From: Alphaproteobacteria bacterium
GTDB lineage: Bacteria > Pseudomonadota > Alphaproteobacteria > Rhizobiales > Rhizobiaceae
DNA length: 64,000 bases
Reading direction: 5' to 3'
NCBI GenBank assembly: GCA_018823835.1
Contig: JAHJHT010000013.1
Span: 744,001 to 808,000, forward strand
The position numbers and the translations under genes are program-made. Numbering within the stretch: the stretch's first letter is position 1; each line of letters begins with the position of its first letter. The notes beneath the pieces are model-generated. The model searched no databases. It had not been told where the DNA came from and worked only from the letters and a program-made list of their open reading frames with translations. This document shows positions 26,641 to 37,317 of this stretch, in pieces.

Positions 26641-28026
26641 CTACCGATACGTGACCGCTTTGACCGCCTCGACGACCTCGCCGACATTCGGCAGTGCCAG
26701 CTTTTCCAGGTTGGCCGCGTAAGGCATCGGAACGTCCTTGCCGGCAATGGTGATCACCGGCGCGTCGAGATGGTCGAAGGCGCGCTGCGATACCTGGTTG
26801 GCGATGAAGTCGCCGACAGAGGACTGCGGGAAGCCTTCCTCCACCACCACCAGCCGGTTGGTCTTCTTGACCGAGGCGATGATGGTGTCGAGATCGAGCG
26901 GACGGATGGTCCTGAGGTCGATGATCTCGGCGTCGATGCCCATGCCGCGCAGCTCGGCCTCCGCCTTCACGGCGTAGGTCATCCCGATGCCGAAGGACAC
27001 GATGGTGACGTCGGAGCCCGTCTTGTGGATGCGTGCCTTGCCGATCGGCAGCACGAAGTCGTCCATCTTGGGCACGTCGAAGGCCTGGCCGTAGAGGATC
27101 TCGTTCTCGAGGAAGATCACCGGGTTGGGGTCGCGGATGGCGGCCTTGAGAAGTCCCTTCGCGTCGGCTGCCGTATAGGGCATCACCACCTTCAGGCCGG
27201 GAATATGGCCGTACCAGGCGGCGTAGCACTGCGAGTGCTGCGCGGCGACGCGGGCGGCGGCGCCGTTCGGCCCGCGAAACACGATCGGCGCGCCCATCTG
27301 GCCGCCCGACATGTAGAGCGTCTTGGCTGCCGAGTTGACGATCTGGTCGATCGCCTGCATGGCGAAGTTGAAAGTCATGAACTCGACGATCGGCTTGAGG
27401 CCGGTCATCGCAGCACCGACGCCGACGCCGGCGAAGCCGTGTTCGGTGATCGGCGTGTCGACCACGCGTCGGGCGCCGAATTCCTGCAGCAACCCTTGCG
27501 TGATCTTGTAAGCGCCCTGGTACTCGGCAACCTCCTCGCCCATGACGAAGACCGCGTCGTCGCGGCGCATTTCCTCGGCCATCGCGTCGCGCAAGGCCTC
27601 GCGCACCGTGGTCGATACCATTTCGGTGCCGGCCGGAATATCCGGGTCGGCGGCGACTTCCGTCTTCGGCGCGGCGGCAACTGTCGGGGCAGCAGGCTCT
27701 GCCGCCGGCGCCGGCTGTTCGGCGGCAGCGGGTGCATCGGCCTTCTTGGCGGCGGGCGCGCCGCCGATGTCGCTGGCGCTTTCGCCTTCCTCGAGCAGGA
27801 CGGCGATCGGCGTGTTGACCTTGACGCCCTCGGTGCCGGCAGCGATCAGGATCTTGCCCAGAACGCCTTCGTCGACGGCTTCGACTTCCATCGTGGCCTT
27901 GTCGGTCTCGATCTCGGCGATGACGTCACCCGCGGCGACCTTGTCGCCCTCGTTCTTCAGCCACTTGGAGACATTGCCCTCTTCCATCGTCGGCGACAGC
28001 GCGGGCATCAGGATTTCGATTGGCAT
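26641..28026 (-). CDS. pdhB: Pyruvate dehydrogenase E1 beta with N-terminal lipoyl domain
   Basis: This E1 beta subunit has 461 residues. Residues 1-80 form a lipoyl domain (Lys in '[10 protein letters not shown]'), followed by an Ala/Pro linker to about 125, then the transketolase-like beta domain ('[20 protein letters not shown]', '[17 protein letters not shown]', '[15 protein letters not shown]'). A lipoyl domain on E1 beta is found in several alphaproteobacteria but not in most bacteria. With PdhA it decarboxylates pyruvate using thiamine diphosphate. It is 12 bp from pdhA. Confidence 0.96.
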   Translation of the reverse strand: MPIEILMPALSPTMEEGNVSKWLKNEGDKVAAGDVIAEIETDKATMEVEAVDEGVLGKILIAAGTEGVKVNTPIAVLLEEGESASDIGGAPAAKKADAPAAAEQPAPAAEPAAPTVAAAPKTEVAADPDIPAGTEMVSTTVREALRDAMAEEMRRDDAVFVMGEEVAEYQGAYKITQGLLQEFGARRVVDTPITEHGFAGVGVGAAMTGLKPIVEFMTFNFAMQAIDQIVNSAAKTLYMSGGQMGAPIVFRGPNGAAARVAAQHSQCYAAWYGHIPGLKVVMPYTAADAKGLLKAAIRDPNPVIFLENEILYGQAFDVPKMDDFVLPIGKARIHKTGSDVTIVSFGIGMTYAVKAEAELRGMGIDAEIIDLRTIRPLDLDTIIASVKKTNRLVVVEEGFPQSSVGDFIANQVSQRAFDHLDAPVITIAGKDVPMPYAANLEKLALPNVGEVVEAVKAVTYR

Positions 28027-28038
28027 GGTCGCGCTCCG

Positions 28039-29082
28039 TTAATGCGTGATGTCGGTCCAGAGTTCGGATGCATCCGGCTCTGAAGCGGTTTGCGCGAATT
28101 CGGCGGAGTCGGCGACGATGTCGCGGACTTCCTTGTCGATGGCCTTCAACTCGTTCTCGTCGGCCCATTTCTTCTCGATCAGGCGCGCCTTGACCTGCTC
28201 GATCGGATCATGCTCGGAGCGCATCTTCTGCACCTCGTCCTTCGAGCGGTACTTGGCGGGGTCCGACATGGAGTGGCCGCGATAGCGGTAGGTCTGCATC
28301 TCGAGGATGATCGGGCCCTCGCCCGAGCGGCACCATTCGGTGGCGACGTCGGCAGCGGCCTTGACCGCGCGAACGTCCATTCCGTCGACCTTCATGCCGG
28401 GAATCTTGAAGGAGGCGCCGCGATGCGAGAAGTCCGTCTCGGCCGAGGAGCGGGTGACCGAGGTGCCCATGGCGTAGCGGTTGTTCTCGATGATGTAGAT
28501 GACCGGCAGCTTCCACAGCGAGGCCATGTTGAAGCTTTCGTAGACCTGGCCCTGGTTGGCCGCGCCGTCGCCGAAATAGGTCAGCGAGACGTTCTTGTTG
28601 CCGCGGTAGCGGTTGGCGAAGGCAAGGCCGGTGCCGAGCGACACCTGGGCGCCGACGATACCGTGGCCGCCGTAAAAATGCTTTTCCTTGGAGAACATGT
28701 GCATCGAGCCGCCCTTGCCTTTCGACAGGCCGGCCTCGCGCCCGGTCAGCTCGGCCATGACGCCCCGCGGCGAGAGGTCCATGGCCAGCATGTGGCCGTG
28801 ATCGCGGTAGGCGGTGATCATCTGGTCGCCGTCGATCAGGCCCATCTTCATGCCGGTGACGACAGCTTCCTGGCCGATGTAGAGGTGGCAGAAGCCGCCG
28901 ATGAAGCCCATGCCGTAGAGCTGGCCGGCCTTTTCCTCGAAGCGGCGGATCAGAAGCATGCCGCGATAGGCCTCGAGCTCCTGCTCCTTGTTGAAGTCGG
29001 CGGGCTTCGGCGTCGTCGGCGCGGACGGCGGCTTGGCGCCCGCTTTCGATTTCGTGGGCGCTTTTTTGGCGGCGGCTGCCAT
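28039..29082 (-). CDS. pdhA: Pyruvate dehydrogenase E1 alpha
   Basis: The 347-residue subunit contains the thiamine-diphosphate motif 'GDGAANQGQVYES...ENNRYAM' at about 168-202 and the phosphorylation-loop-like 'RYRGHSMSDPAKYR' near 275. A Lys/Ala/Pro-rich tail of about 30 residues precedes the catalytic core. It is the first enzyme gene of the pdhA-pdhB-ORF-pdhC run. Its leader (29083-29267) carries two perfect dyads and a possible upstream frame with a strong ribosome-binding site. Confidence 0.96.
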   Translation of the reverse strand: MAAAAKKAPTKSKAGAKPPSAPTTPKPADFNKEQELEAYRGMLLIRRFEEKAGQLYGMGFIGGFCHLYIGQEAVVTGMKMGLIDGDQMITAYRDHGHMLAMDLSPRGVMAELTGREAGLSKGKGGSMHMFSKEKHFYGGHGIVGAQVSLGTGLAFANRYRGNKNVSLTYFGDGAANQGQVYESFNMASLWKLPVIYIIENNRYAMGTSVTRSSAETDFSHRGASFKIPGMKVDGMDVRAVKAAADVATEWCRSGEGPIILEMQTYRYRGHSMSDPAKYRSKDEVQKMRSEHDPIEQVKARLIEKKWADENELKAIDKEVRDIVADSAEFAQTASEPDASELWTDITH

Positions 29083-29175
29083 GCGTCACTCCCTGTGGCT
29101 GTCTCTTTTCGGACATTCGGGAGCATCATGCGACCTCCCAATCTGCACAGACGCTAGCACGCAAAATGGCATTCG

Positions 29176-29197
29176 GCCATGCGGAAAAGCGCATGGC
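29176..29197. promoter_or_regulatory. Perfect 8-bp hairpin in the pdhA leader
   Basis: GCCATGCG and CGCATGGC are exact reverse complements around GAAAAG (plus strand; CTTTTC on the transcribed side). It lies about 95 bp upstream of the pdhA start and downstream of the candidate promoter, so it would be in the 5' untranslated RNA. Confidence 0.45.
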
Positions 29198-29240
29198 TGT
29201 CATGCAGGTAAGCACATAGAAACGTTGGAAATATTACCTA

Positions 29241-29261
29241 TTAACCGGACTTTGGTTAATC
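29241..29261. promoter_or_regulatory. ATTAACC-N7-GGTTAAT palindrome upstream of pdhA
   Basis: A perfect 7-bp inverted repeat with a 7-nt spacer lies between ftsB and pdhA, only 6 bp past the ftsB stop. On the pdhA strand it overlaps a plausible promoter (TTAACC, 17 bp, TAATAT). This is the geometry of a dimeric repressor operator controlling pdhA. The regulator is unknown. Confidence 0.45.
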
Positions 29262-29267
29262 CAGCCC

Positions 29268-29582
29268 TCAGGGCATGCGCATGATGGTGATCTCGTCCGG
29301 CTGCGAGAGATTCAACGCCTTGCGGGCCTGTTCGTCAAGCATATCCTTCTCGAGCGTACCGTCATGCAGCAGCTGCACGCGATGCTCCAGGCCGATGCGC
29401 TGGGCATGCACGACGTCGAGCCTGGCCTGCAGCTCTGCCGCGCGCTCCTCGAGCTGGTACTTGGAGTAGATGCCGAATTCGCCATGGTAGGCATGAAAGC
29501 CGAAATAGGCGAGGAACAGCGCCGAAATGCTGGGCACGATCAGGCGGCCGGTATTCCTCTGCTTGTGCTGGCGTGTCCACAT
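29268..29582 (-). CDS. Septum formation initiator FtsB/DivIC family
   Basis: The 104-residue protein has a short basic N-terminus, one transmembrane segment (about 15-35), a coiled coil of about 40 residues ('YQLEERAAELQARLDVVHAQR') and the DivIC-like 'KDMLDEQARKALNLSQPDEI'. It would act in the periplasm with FtsL/FtsQ in the divisome. The ATG at 29582 has AAGGAT at proper spacing. Location between eno and pdhA is typical of proteobacteria (eno-ftsB). Confidence 0.9.
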   Translation of the reverse strand: MWTRQHKQRNTGRLIVPSISALFLAYFGFHAYHGEFGIYSKYQLEERAAELQARLDVVHAQRIGLEHRVQLLHDGTLEKDMLDEQARKALNLSQPDEITIMRMP

Positions 29583-29656
29583 GGGGCGGTATCCTTCGTC
29601 GCCGCATCTCACCCGATTGTGCTTAATGGAGGGTTAGCGCAGACGCCGTGGACACG

Positions 29657-29679
29657 AAAAAGGGCGGCCTGAGCCGCCC
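29657..29679 (-). terminator. Intrinsic terminator of eno
   Basis: On the minus strand GGGCGGC-TCAG-GCCGCCC is followed by TTTTTC, 26 bp after the eno stop. A 7-bp GC stem plus U-run is a canonical Rho-independent terminator, separating eno from ftsB. Confidence 0.85.
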
Positions 29680-29704
29680 TCCTGTTCTAGTCGCTGCGCT
29701 TCTT

Positions 29705-31078
<1,374 letters not shown>

Positions 31079-31198
31079 TCACCGCCGATTCACGCTCGTA
31101 TACAGACTGTAACGCAATGTCATGACAGGCGCGGCGACAGATCGCCGCCGCTGGGTTACCTCTGGTACCGCGCGGGGCGAAACATAGGGAGTTTCGCC

Positions 31199-31321
31199 AT
31201 GTCCGAGTTGTCTGCCGGTATCCTGAGTCTCGTCCTTATCGTCGCTGCCTTCATGACGTCATGCAGCGATCAACCAGTGCAGGGCGACGTGCCCAGCCCG
31301 GCTTCTCTCATCAGCCAATAA
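31199..31321 (+). CDS. Small putative lipoprotein
   Basis: A 40-residue product has a hydrophobic N-terminal stretch ending in 'AAFMTSCSD', where Cys22 could be the lipidated residue although Met at -3 is not the ideal lipobox residue. The mature part would be only about 19 residues, rich in Pro/Ser. AGGGAG lies seven bases before the ATG. Size and layout recall entericidin-like lipoproteins, but I see no strict match. It is divergent from eno; a 7-bp dyad (31131-31148) sits in its leader. Confidence 0.6.
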   Translation: MSELSAGILSLVLIVAAFMTSCSDQPVQGDVPSPASLISQ

Positions 31322-31324
31322 ACG

Positions 31325-31353
31325 AAAAAGGCCCCGCCATCGCGGGCGGGGCC
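31325..31353 (-). terminator. Intrinsic terminator downstream of the PRC-barrel gene
   Basis: On the minus strand GGCCCCGCC and GGCGGGGCC form a 9-bp stem with a 6-nt loop followed by TTTTTC, 28 bp after the stop of the PRC-barrel gene. It also lies 3 bp after the stop of the small lipoprotein gene on the other strand, where the hairpin may help termination although no U-run follows it in that direction. Confidence 0.85.
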
Positions 31354-31381
31354 AAGCGTGCTGCAACTCAAGGATCAAGGA

Positions 31382-31744
31382 TCACCAGTAGGGATCGACC
31401 TTGTAGTATTCGAAGGAGGCGTCGCGCGCCGCACTGCCGTCGCCGCTGGTCAGGTCCTCGATCGAATAGGCGGGTGCCGCCTCAAGCTGTTCCCTGCTGA
31501 ACGGCACGACATAGCCGCCCTTGTCGGTGCTGTAGTCCAGAACGGACCAGGGCACGGCATGATACTTCTCGCCGATGCCCAGAAAACCGCCGAAGCCGAT
31601 GACCGCGAACATGATGCCGTTCGAGGTCTTGTCGAGCATCACGTCCTCGATCGAGCCGATGCTCTCGCCCTCGGTGTTGTAGACATCGGTGCCGATAACG
31701 CGCGAGGCCTGAATGGCCTCAGTGTGTCCCGTGTGGGTCGTCAT
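31382..31744 (-). CDS. PRC-barrel domain protein
   Basis: The 120-residue protein is a single PRC-barrel domain: 'ASRVIGTDVYNTEGESIGSIEDVMLDK' near residues 13-40 and 'HAVPWSVLDY' near 75. Such stand-alone rhizobial PRC proteins are soluble and of unknown role, often stress-induced. The ATG at 31744 has GAGGAG seven bases upstream; an ATG two codons earlier is too close to it. It is a single-gene unit with its own terminator. Confidence 0.85.
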   Translation of the reverse strand: MTTHTGHTEAIQASRVIGTDVYNTEGESIGSIEDVMLDKTSNGIMFAVIGFGGFLGIGEKYHAVPWSVLDYSTDKGGYVVPFSREQLEAAPAYSIEDLTSGDGSAARDASFEYYKVDPYW

Positions 31745-31817
31745 TTTCATGCTCCTCGTTGATTGAAAGGATGCAGTGAAAATGACCGGCCGGCGCGAAG
31801 GTTCCGGGATTGGTGCG

Positions 31818-32651
31818 TCAGCCCGCCTTGGCGATCCGGTCGAAGGCCATCAGCCGTTCCAGCAGCGCCGGGAGGTCTTTCAGCGGCACCATGTTGGGGC
31901 CATCCGATGGCGCGTTGTCGGGGTCCTCGTGGGTCTCGATGAAGACCCCGGCGACGCCGACCGCAACGGCCGCCCGCGCCAGAGTCTCGACGAAGCGGCG
32001 GTCGCCGCCGGTCGAACCGCCCTGCCCGCCCGGCTGCTGCACCGAATGCGTCGCGTCGAAGATCACCGGTGCGCCCATCTCGGCCATGATCGGCAGCGCG
32101 CGCATGTCGGACACCAGCGTATTGTAGCCGAAGGAGACGCCGCGCTCTGTCACCAGCACGTTGGGGTTGCCGGACGCGGTGATCTTGGCCACGACATTCT
32201 TCATGTCCCAGGGCGCCAGGAACTGGCCCTTCTTGACGTTGACCACCTTGCCCGTCGCGGCCGCCGCAACCAGAAGGTCGGTCTGGCGGCTGAGAAAGGC
32301 CGGGATCTGCAGGATGTCGACATGCGGCGCGACGATGGCGCATTGCTCGGCAGTATGCACGTCGGTCAGGACCGGCAGGCCAAACTGCTTGCGCAGGTCG
32401 TCGAAGACCGGCAATGCGGCGTCGAGGCCTGCGCCGCGCGCGCCGGAGAGCGAGGTGCGGTTGGCCTTGTCGTAGCTGGTCTTGTAGACCAGACCGAGCC
32501 CCAGCTTGCCGCATATTTCCTTCAGCGCGCCGGCCATCTCGAAAGCGTGATCGCGCGACTCGAGCTGGCAGGGGCCGGCGATCAGGGTGAGCGGACCGGC
32601 GTTCGAAAATTGCGTGTTGCCGACGGAAACGATGGCATTGGGCGCGGTCAT
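31818..32651 (-). CDS. kdsA: 3-deoxy-8-phosphooctulonate (KDO-8-P) synthase
   Basis: This class I DAHP-synthase-type TIM barrel has 277 residues, with 'IAGPCQLESRDHA', 'KTSYDKANRTS' and 'DATHSVQQPG'. The cysteine C28 at the position of the metal ligand (Asn in E. coli KdsA) marks the metal-dependent subtype. It condenses phosphoenolpyruvate with arabinose-5-phosphate for the inner core of lipopolysaccharide. It is divergent from the cyclase gene. Confidence 0.96.
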   Translation of the reverse strand: MTAPNAIVSVGNTQFSNAGPLTLIAGPCQLESRDHAFEMAGALKEICGKLGLGLVYKTSYDKANRTSLSGARGAGLDAALPVFDDLRKQFGLPVLTDVHTAEQCAIVAPHVDILQIPAFLSRQTDLLVAAAATGKVVNVKKGQFLAPWDMKNVVAKITASGNPNVLVTERGVSFGYNTLVSDMRALPIMAEMGAPVIFDATHSVQQPGGQGGSTGGDRRFVETLARAAVAVGVAGVFIETHEDPDNAPSDGPNMVPLKDLPALLERLMAFDRIAKAG

Positions 32652-32794
32652 GCGGGACTCCTCGGCAAGCGGCTTGCTGCCATGTGCCCGAATTGGGCCG
32701 GCCGTTCAAGGGCCGCCCCGGGCACTCATGCTTTGCATCAATGGGCCTGCGCGCCTATATGTCTGCGCACTTGCCACGTCCATGCCGGGGTTCC

Positions 32795-33637
32795 ATGACC
32801 GCCAAGAAAATCAAGCGCAAGTTGACGACGATCTTCTGTGCCGACGTGCAGAGCTACTCCGCTTTGATGGCGCGGGACGAGGCCGACACGCTGGAGCGGC
32901 TGCGGCGCTATCGCGGCATCATGAACGATCTTTTCGAGCGCCACGAGGGGCGAAAGGTCAACACCTGGGGCGACGCGGTCATCGCGGAATTTCCCTCGGT
33001 TGTCGAGGCGGTGCGCTGCGGCGTCGAGATCCAGGACGCCATCGGCGCCGAAAACCGCGACCTGCCGCAGCCGAAGCAGATGTGGTTCCGCATTGGCATC
33101 AACCTCGGCGACGTCATGGAGGACGGTTCGGATCTTTATGGCGACGGCGTCAACGTCGCCGCGCGGCTTGAATCGCTCGCGGATGCCGGCGGCATCATGG
33201 TGTCGGAAACGGTCTACAACCTGACCAACAAGCACCTGGCCCTGGGCTATGAATTCGCCGGCGAGCAGGCGGTCAAGGGTCTCGATGCGCCGATCGCGGG
33301 CTACCGTGTACGCATGCCGGGCCGCAACGCCGAAGCGACGGACACCGCGGAAGCGCCATCCGCCAGCAACCGGCCCTCTCCCGAAGCGCCGCCGCGCGAG
33401 GCGGACAGGGACGAGTTCCGTTTCCTCGATCGATGGGGCGACCGCATAAGCCGTTTCCGGGCGTGGTACACGCAGCAGCCGCGCAAGACCCGCGTGCCGG
33501 TGGCGGCGATCGGCATCATGGCCGGGATCAATTTGTTGACCACGGGCCTGTCCGACATCTGGTTCGTCTATCCGTCGATCCCGCTGGCGGCCTACCTGCT
33601 GTTCCAGCACCTGACGGCGCCGAGCAAGCGCGCCTGA
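32795..33637 (+). CDS. Class III adenylate/guanylate cyclase with C-terminal membrane anchor
   Basis: A catalytic domain (about 10-175) has the metal aspartates D17 ('FCADVQSYS') and D60 ('NTWGDAVIAEF') and the 'YGDGVNVAARLESLADAGGI' loop containing the Asn-Arg transition-state pair. A hydrophilic linker of about 60 residues and one or two hydrophobic segments near 245-270 follow. The membrane anchor at the C-terminal end is opposite to the usual N-terminal sensor-TM order. It makes cAMP or cGMP; the base specificity is not certain. Rhizobia carry many such cyclases. Confidence 0.87.
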   Translation: MTAKKIKRKLTTIFCADVQSYSALMARDEADTLERLRRYRGIMNDLFERHEGRKVNTWGDAVIAEFPSVVEAVRCGVEIQDAIGAENRDLPQPKQMWFRIGINLGDVMEDGSDLYGDGVNVAARLESLADAGGIMVSETVYNLTNKHLALGYEFAGEQAVKGLDAPIAGYRVRMPGRNAEATDTAEAPSASNRPSPEAPPREADRDEFRFLDRWGDRISRFRAWYTQQPRKTRVPVAAIGIMAGINLLTTGLSDIWFVYPSIPLAAYLLFQHLTAPSKRA

Positions 33638-33658
33638 GGGCGCCCGCACCGGACCGGA

Positions 33659-34009
33659 TCAAAGGTTTGCCCAAAGGCCAAGCCCAAAAACCAGCTCCAT
33701 CACGATGATCGCTACGATGACGCGCCTGCCGAGCGTGAGATAAGCAACGAAGCCGAGCGCCACGGCACCGAAGCGCAGTGCCACAGAGGTCGAGGCAAGC
33801 GGCTCGGCCGGGAAGATGACCAGATTGCCGATGACGGCGGCCACGAGCGCCGTCGCGACTGCGCGCACCAGAACAAGCGCCTCGGAGTCCTCGGCCAGCC
33901 GGCTGCCGAGATGAACGCCGAGAAAGCGCCAGGCGTCCGTCGCCACCCAGCCGGCGACCAGGATGAAGAGAAACGGCCACCACCAGGCGTCGATCGCGTC
34001 GAAGGTCAT
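33659..34009 (-). CDS. azlD: AzlD family branched-chain amino acid exporter subunit
   Basis: The 116-residue membrane protein has four hydrophobic segments and the AzlD-type pattern 'FLGVHLGSRLAEDSEALVLVRAVATALVAAVIGN' (short fragments of it are diagnostic). It starts at the ATG that overlaps the azlC stop (ATGA). It functions with AzlC as a two-component small-substrate exporter; the substrate is presumed to be branched-chain amino acids or analogues. Confidence 0.87.
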   Translation of the reverse strand: MTFDAIDAWWWPFLFILVAGWVATDAWRFLGVHLGSRLAEDSEALVLVRAVATALVAAVIGNLVIFPAEPLASTSVALRFGAVALGFVAYLTLGRRVIVAIIVMELVFGLGLWANL

Positions 34010-34749
34010 GAGTAGGACTTCCCGCCGAGCAGGCGGTGCAGCCCGTAGGCCAGTGCGCCGCCCAGGATACCGGCCGCGACAAGGTCGAACTGCGGCACGA
34101 GCAAGTGGAAGAGCGGTCCGAGCACCAGCCCGATGACCATGGCCGCGTGGGTCGCCCATTCGCGTGCGGAGCCCCAGAGCGAGGACAGGAAGTACATCGG
34201 CGTCAGCAACAGGAGAGCCGCCGAAACGACGACCGGCAGTTTGTCGGCGACGAGATAGAAGCAGGCCACGATCAGCATGTTGGCAAGCACCAGCGTCGAG
34301 CCGAGGCCGAAATAGTAGCTGGTGCGAAGATCCGGCGGCACGTTCTTCAACCGTTCCATCGCAACGACCCAGGAAGTCACCGCGACGAAGTGCGACAGCA
34401 GGTACAGCACCCAGCGCGGCGTGCGCGAGCCGCGCAGTTCCGGCACGATCGCCACGACCATGGGCATCAGCCGGACGGAGGACAGCGTCACGGCAAACAT
34501 CGCTGCAGGAAGCGACGCGCCGGCGAGGATCGCGCCGACGAGCACGACATGGGCCGGCAACGCCCAGACCACGCCGGTCATGAAGACGGATTGCGCCATC
34601 GTCAGCCCCGCGCCCTTGGCAAGGCTGGCGAAGCCGATGAAGGCGGAGGCGAGAATCAGCCCCGGGATCGACGCGGCGGCGATGCAGCCACGCAGGTACC
34701 AGGTGCGCCGCTCCGCGAGAGACGGCGCGGTGGCGCGCGCTTCCGACAT
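34006..34749 (-). CDS. azlC: AzlC family branched-chain amino acid permease subunit
   Basis: This permease has 247 residues and about six to seven hydrophobic segments. It shows the family features 'IPGLILASAFIGFASLAKGAGL' (residues about 28-49) and 'SVRLMPMVVAIVPELRG' (about 92-108). A GTG codon directly before the ATG is an alternative start. It is the first gene of the azlCD pair; the clpA terminator lies just beyond its start in the divergent spacing region. Confidence 0.88.
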   Translation of the reverse strand: MSEARATAPSLAERRTWYLRGCIAAASIPGLILASAFIGFASLAKGAGLTMAQSVFMTGVVWALPAHVVLVGAILAGASLPAAMFAVTLSSVRLMPMVVAIVPELRGSRTPRWVLYLLSHFVAVTSWVVAMERLKNVPPDLRTSYYFGLGSTLVLANMLIVACFYLVADKLPVVVSAALLLLTPMYFLSSLWGSAREWATHAAMVIGLVLGPLFHLLVPQFDLVAAGILGGALAYGLHRLLGGKSYS

Positions 34750-34799
34750 CACAGGCCGCGCCCGATCGAAGGCGCGCCGCGCCGCGCCGGGGCGGAGTC

Positions 34800-34828
34800 A
34801 AAAAGAAAGCCTCCTTGCGGAGGCTTTC
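34800..34828 (-). terminator. Intrinsic terminator of clpA
   Basis: A 10-bp perfect stem GAAAGCCTCC-TTGC-GGAGGCTTTC is followed on the minus strand by TTTTTGAC, 18 bp after the clpA stop. It ends the clpS-clpA transcript before azlC. Confidence 0.88.
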
Positions 34829-34846
34829 TCACGTGCTGTGTAAGCA

Positions 34847-37309
34847 TCAGCCCTTGCGCGGCAGCTGGGGCACGAGGCTGCGCTTCGTGCCGTCGGGCCC
34901 CTTGGGGGCAGGCTTCGCCTTGGCGGCCGCGGCTTTCTTTGCGGTCGACTTCTTGGCTACCGCCTTCTTCGGCGTCTCCTCGACCGGATCTTCCTTCTTG
35001 GGCTTGACCGGCGACTCTTCGGCGACGGTTTCAAGCTTCAGACCGGACGTGCCGTCATCCTTCTTTTCGACGGTGACGCGAACGGTGCCGCCCTTGCGCA
35101 GCTTCCCGAACAGCACTTCCTCAGCCAGCGGCTTCTTGATGTGCTCCTGGATCACGCGGCCGAGCGGGCGTGCGCCCATGCGCTCGTCGTAGCCCTTGTC
35201 CGCCAGCCAGGCGATGGCGTCGGACGACAGGTCGAAGGTGACGCCGCGGTCGGAGAGCTGCGCCTCGAGCTGCATGACGAACTTCTGCACGACCTGGTGG
35301 ATCACCGGCACCGGCAGCGAGCCAAACGGGATGATCGCATCGAGACGGTTGCGGAACTCCGGCGTGAACAGGCGGTTGATCGCCTCCACGTCGTCGCCTT
35401 CGCGCTTGCTCGAACCGAAGCCGATTGCCGCACGCTGCGCTTCCGAAGCGCCGGCATTCGTCGTCATGATCAGGATGACATTGCGGAAGTCGATCTGCTT
35501 GCCGTTGTGGTCGGTCAGCTTGCCGTGATCCATGACCTGCAACAGGATGTTGAACAGATCCGGATGCGCTTTCTCGACCTCGTCAAGCAGCAGCACGCAA
35601 TGCGGGTGCTGGTCGACGCCGTCGGTCAGCAGACCGCCCTGGTCGAAGCCGACATAGCCGGGAGGCGCGCCGATCAGGCGGCTGACCGTGTGGCGCTCCA
35701 TGTATTCCGACATGTCGAAGCGGATCAGTTCGACGCCCAGCGAGGCGGCGAGCTGCTTTGCGACTTCGGTCTTGCCGACGCCGGTCGGGCCGGAGAACAG
35801 GTAGGAGCCGATCGGCTTTTCCGGTTCGCGCAGGCCGGCGCGCGCCAGCTTGATCGCCGAGGTGAGCGCTGTGATGGCGGTGTCCTGGCCGTAGACCACG
35901 CGCTGCAGTTCGACCTCGAGGCCCGACAGCACCTTCTCGTCGTCGGCAGACACGGTCTTCGGCGGGATGCGCGCCATGGTGGCGACGGTCGCCTCGATCT
36001 CCTTGATGCCGATCGTCTTCTTTCGCTTGCCTTCGGGCAGAAGCATCTGCGACGCGCCGGACTCGTCGATCACGTCGATTGCCTTGTCCGGCAGCTTGCG
36101 GTCGTTGATGTAGCGCGCTGACAGTTCCACCGCCGCCTTGATGGCGTCGTTGGTGAACTTCACCTTGTGGAACTCCTCATAATAGGGCTTCAGCCCCTTC
36201 ATGATCTCGATGGCATCGTCGACGGTCGGCTCCTTGACGTCGATCTTCTGGAAGCGCCGCACCAGGGCGCGGTCCTTCTCGAAGAACTGCCGGAACTCCT
36301 TGTAGGTGGTCGAGCCGATGCAGCGGATCGCACCGGACGACAGCGCAGGCTTCAGCAGGTTGGACGCGTCCATGGCGCCGCCCGAAGTGGCGCCGGCGCC
36401 GATCACGGTGTGAATCTCGTCGATGAACAGGATGGCGCCCGGAAACTCCTCGAGTTCCTTGACGACCTGCTTCAGGCGCTCCTCGAAATCGCCACGGTAA
36501 CGGGTGCCTGCGAGCAGCGTGCCCATGTCGAGCGCGAAGATCGTCGCGTCGAGCAGCACTTCCGGCACGTCGCCCTCGACGATCCGCTTGGCCAGGCCTT
36601 CGGCAATCGCCGTCTTGCCCACGCCGGGATCGCCGACATAGAGCGGGTTGTTCTTGGAGCGGCGGCAGAGCACCTGGATGGTGCGGTTGATCTCGCTTTC
36701 ACGGCCGATCAGCGGGTCGATCTTGCCGGAATGCGCCTTCTTGTTGAGGTCGACGCAATAGGCCGTCAGCGCGTCCTGCTGCTTCTTCTTGCCGCCCTCC
36801 TCCGCGCCCTCGCCGGCCGCGCGCTGCTCGTCCTCGGCGCCACGCGGGGTGCGGCTCTCTGACGAGCCGAGACGCTTGGCGATGCCGTGCGAGATGTAGT
36901 TGACCGCGTCGTAGCGGGTCATCTGCTGTTCCTGCAGGAAGTAGGCGGCGTGGCTCTCGCGCTCGGCGAAGATGGCGACAAGCACGTTGGCGCCGGAGAC
37001 TTCGTCGCGCCCCGACGACTGCACGTGAATGACCGCGCGCTGGATGACCCGCTGGAATCCTGCCGTCGGCTTCGAGTCCTCGTCGTAACCGGTGACAAGG
37101 TTGTCGAGTTCGGTGTCGATGTAGGTCAGGACAGTGTGTTTGAGATCGTCGAGATCGACATTGCAGGCGCGCATCACGGCGGCTGCCTCGGCGTCGTCGA
37201 TCAGCGCGAGCAGCAGGTGCTCGAGCGTTGCATATTCATGGTGGCGCTCATTGGCGAGCGTCAGCGCCTGGTGCAGCGCCTTTTCGAGGCCTTGCGAGAA
37301 AGCCGGCAT
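34847..37309 (-). CDS. clpA: ATP-dependent Clp protease ATP-binding subunit ClpA
   Basis: The 820-residue unfoldase has an N-domain (1-145), AAA-1 with '[15 protein letters not shown]' near 227, AAA-2 with '[15 protein letters not shown]' near 510, and a ClpP-contacting loop ('AIGFGSS' near 635). The last 56 residues are Lys/Ala/Pro-rich and histone-like, making the protein longer than E. coli ClpA (758). It unfolds substrates for ClpP and is directed to N-degrons by ClpS, encoded 8 bp upstream. Confidence 0.96.
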   Translation of the reverse strand: MPAFSQGLEKALHQALTLANERHHEYATLEHLLLALIDDAEAAAVMRACNVDLDDLKHTVLTYIDTELDNLVTGYDEDSKPTAGFQRVIQRAVIHVQSSGRDEVSGANVLVAIFAERESHAAYFLQEQQMTRYDAVNYISHGIAKRLGSSESRTPRGAEDEQRAAGEGAEEGGKKKQQDALTAYCVDLNKKAHSGKIDPLIGRESEINRTIQVLCRRSKNNPLYVGDPGVGKTAIAEGLAKRIVEGDVPEVLLDATIFALDMGTLLAGTRYRGDFEERLKQVVKELEEFPGAILFIDEIHTVIGAGATSGGAMDASNLLKPALSSGAIRCIGSTTYKEFRQFFEKDRALVRRFQKIDVKEPTVDDAIEIMKGLKPYYEEFHKVKFTNDAIKAAVELSARYINDRKLPDKAIDVIDESGASQMLLPEGKRKKTIGIKEIEATVATMARIPPKTVSADDEKVLSGLEVELQRVVYGQDTAITALTSAIKLARAGLREPEKPIGSYLFSGPTGVGKTEVAKQLAASLGVELIRFDMSEYMERHTVSRLIGAPPGYVGFDQGGLLTDGVDQHPHCVLLLDEVEKAHPDLFNILLQVMDHGKLTDHNGKQIDFRNVILIMTTNAGASEAQRAAIGFGSSKREGDDVEAINRLFTPEFRNRLDAIIPFGSLPVPVIHQVVQKFVMQLEAQLSDRGVTFDLSSDAIAWLADKGYDERMGARPLGRVIQEHIKKPLAEEVLFGKLRKGGTVRVTVEKKDDGTSGLKLETVAEESPVKPKKEDPVEETPKKAVAKKSTAKKAAAAKAKPAPKGPDGTKRSLVPQLPRKG

Positions 37310-37317
37310 TCAATACC

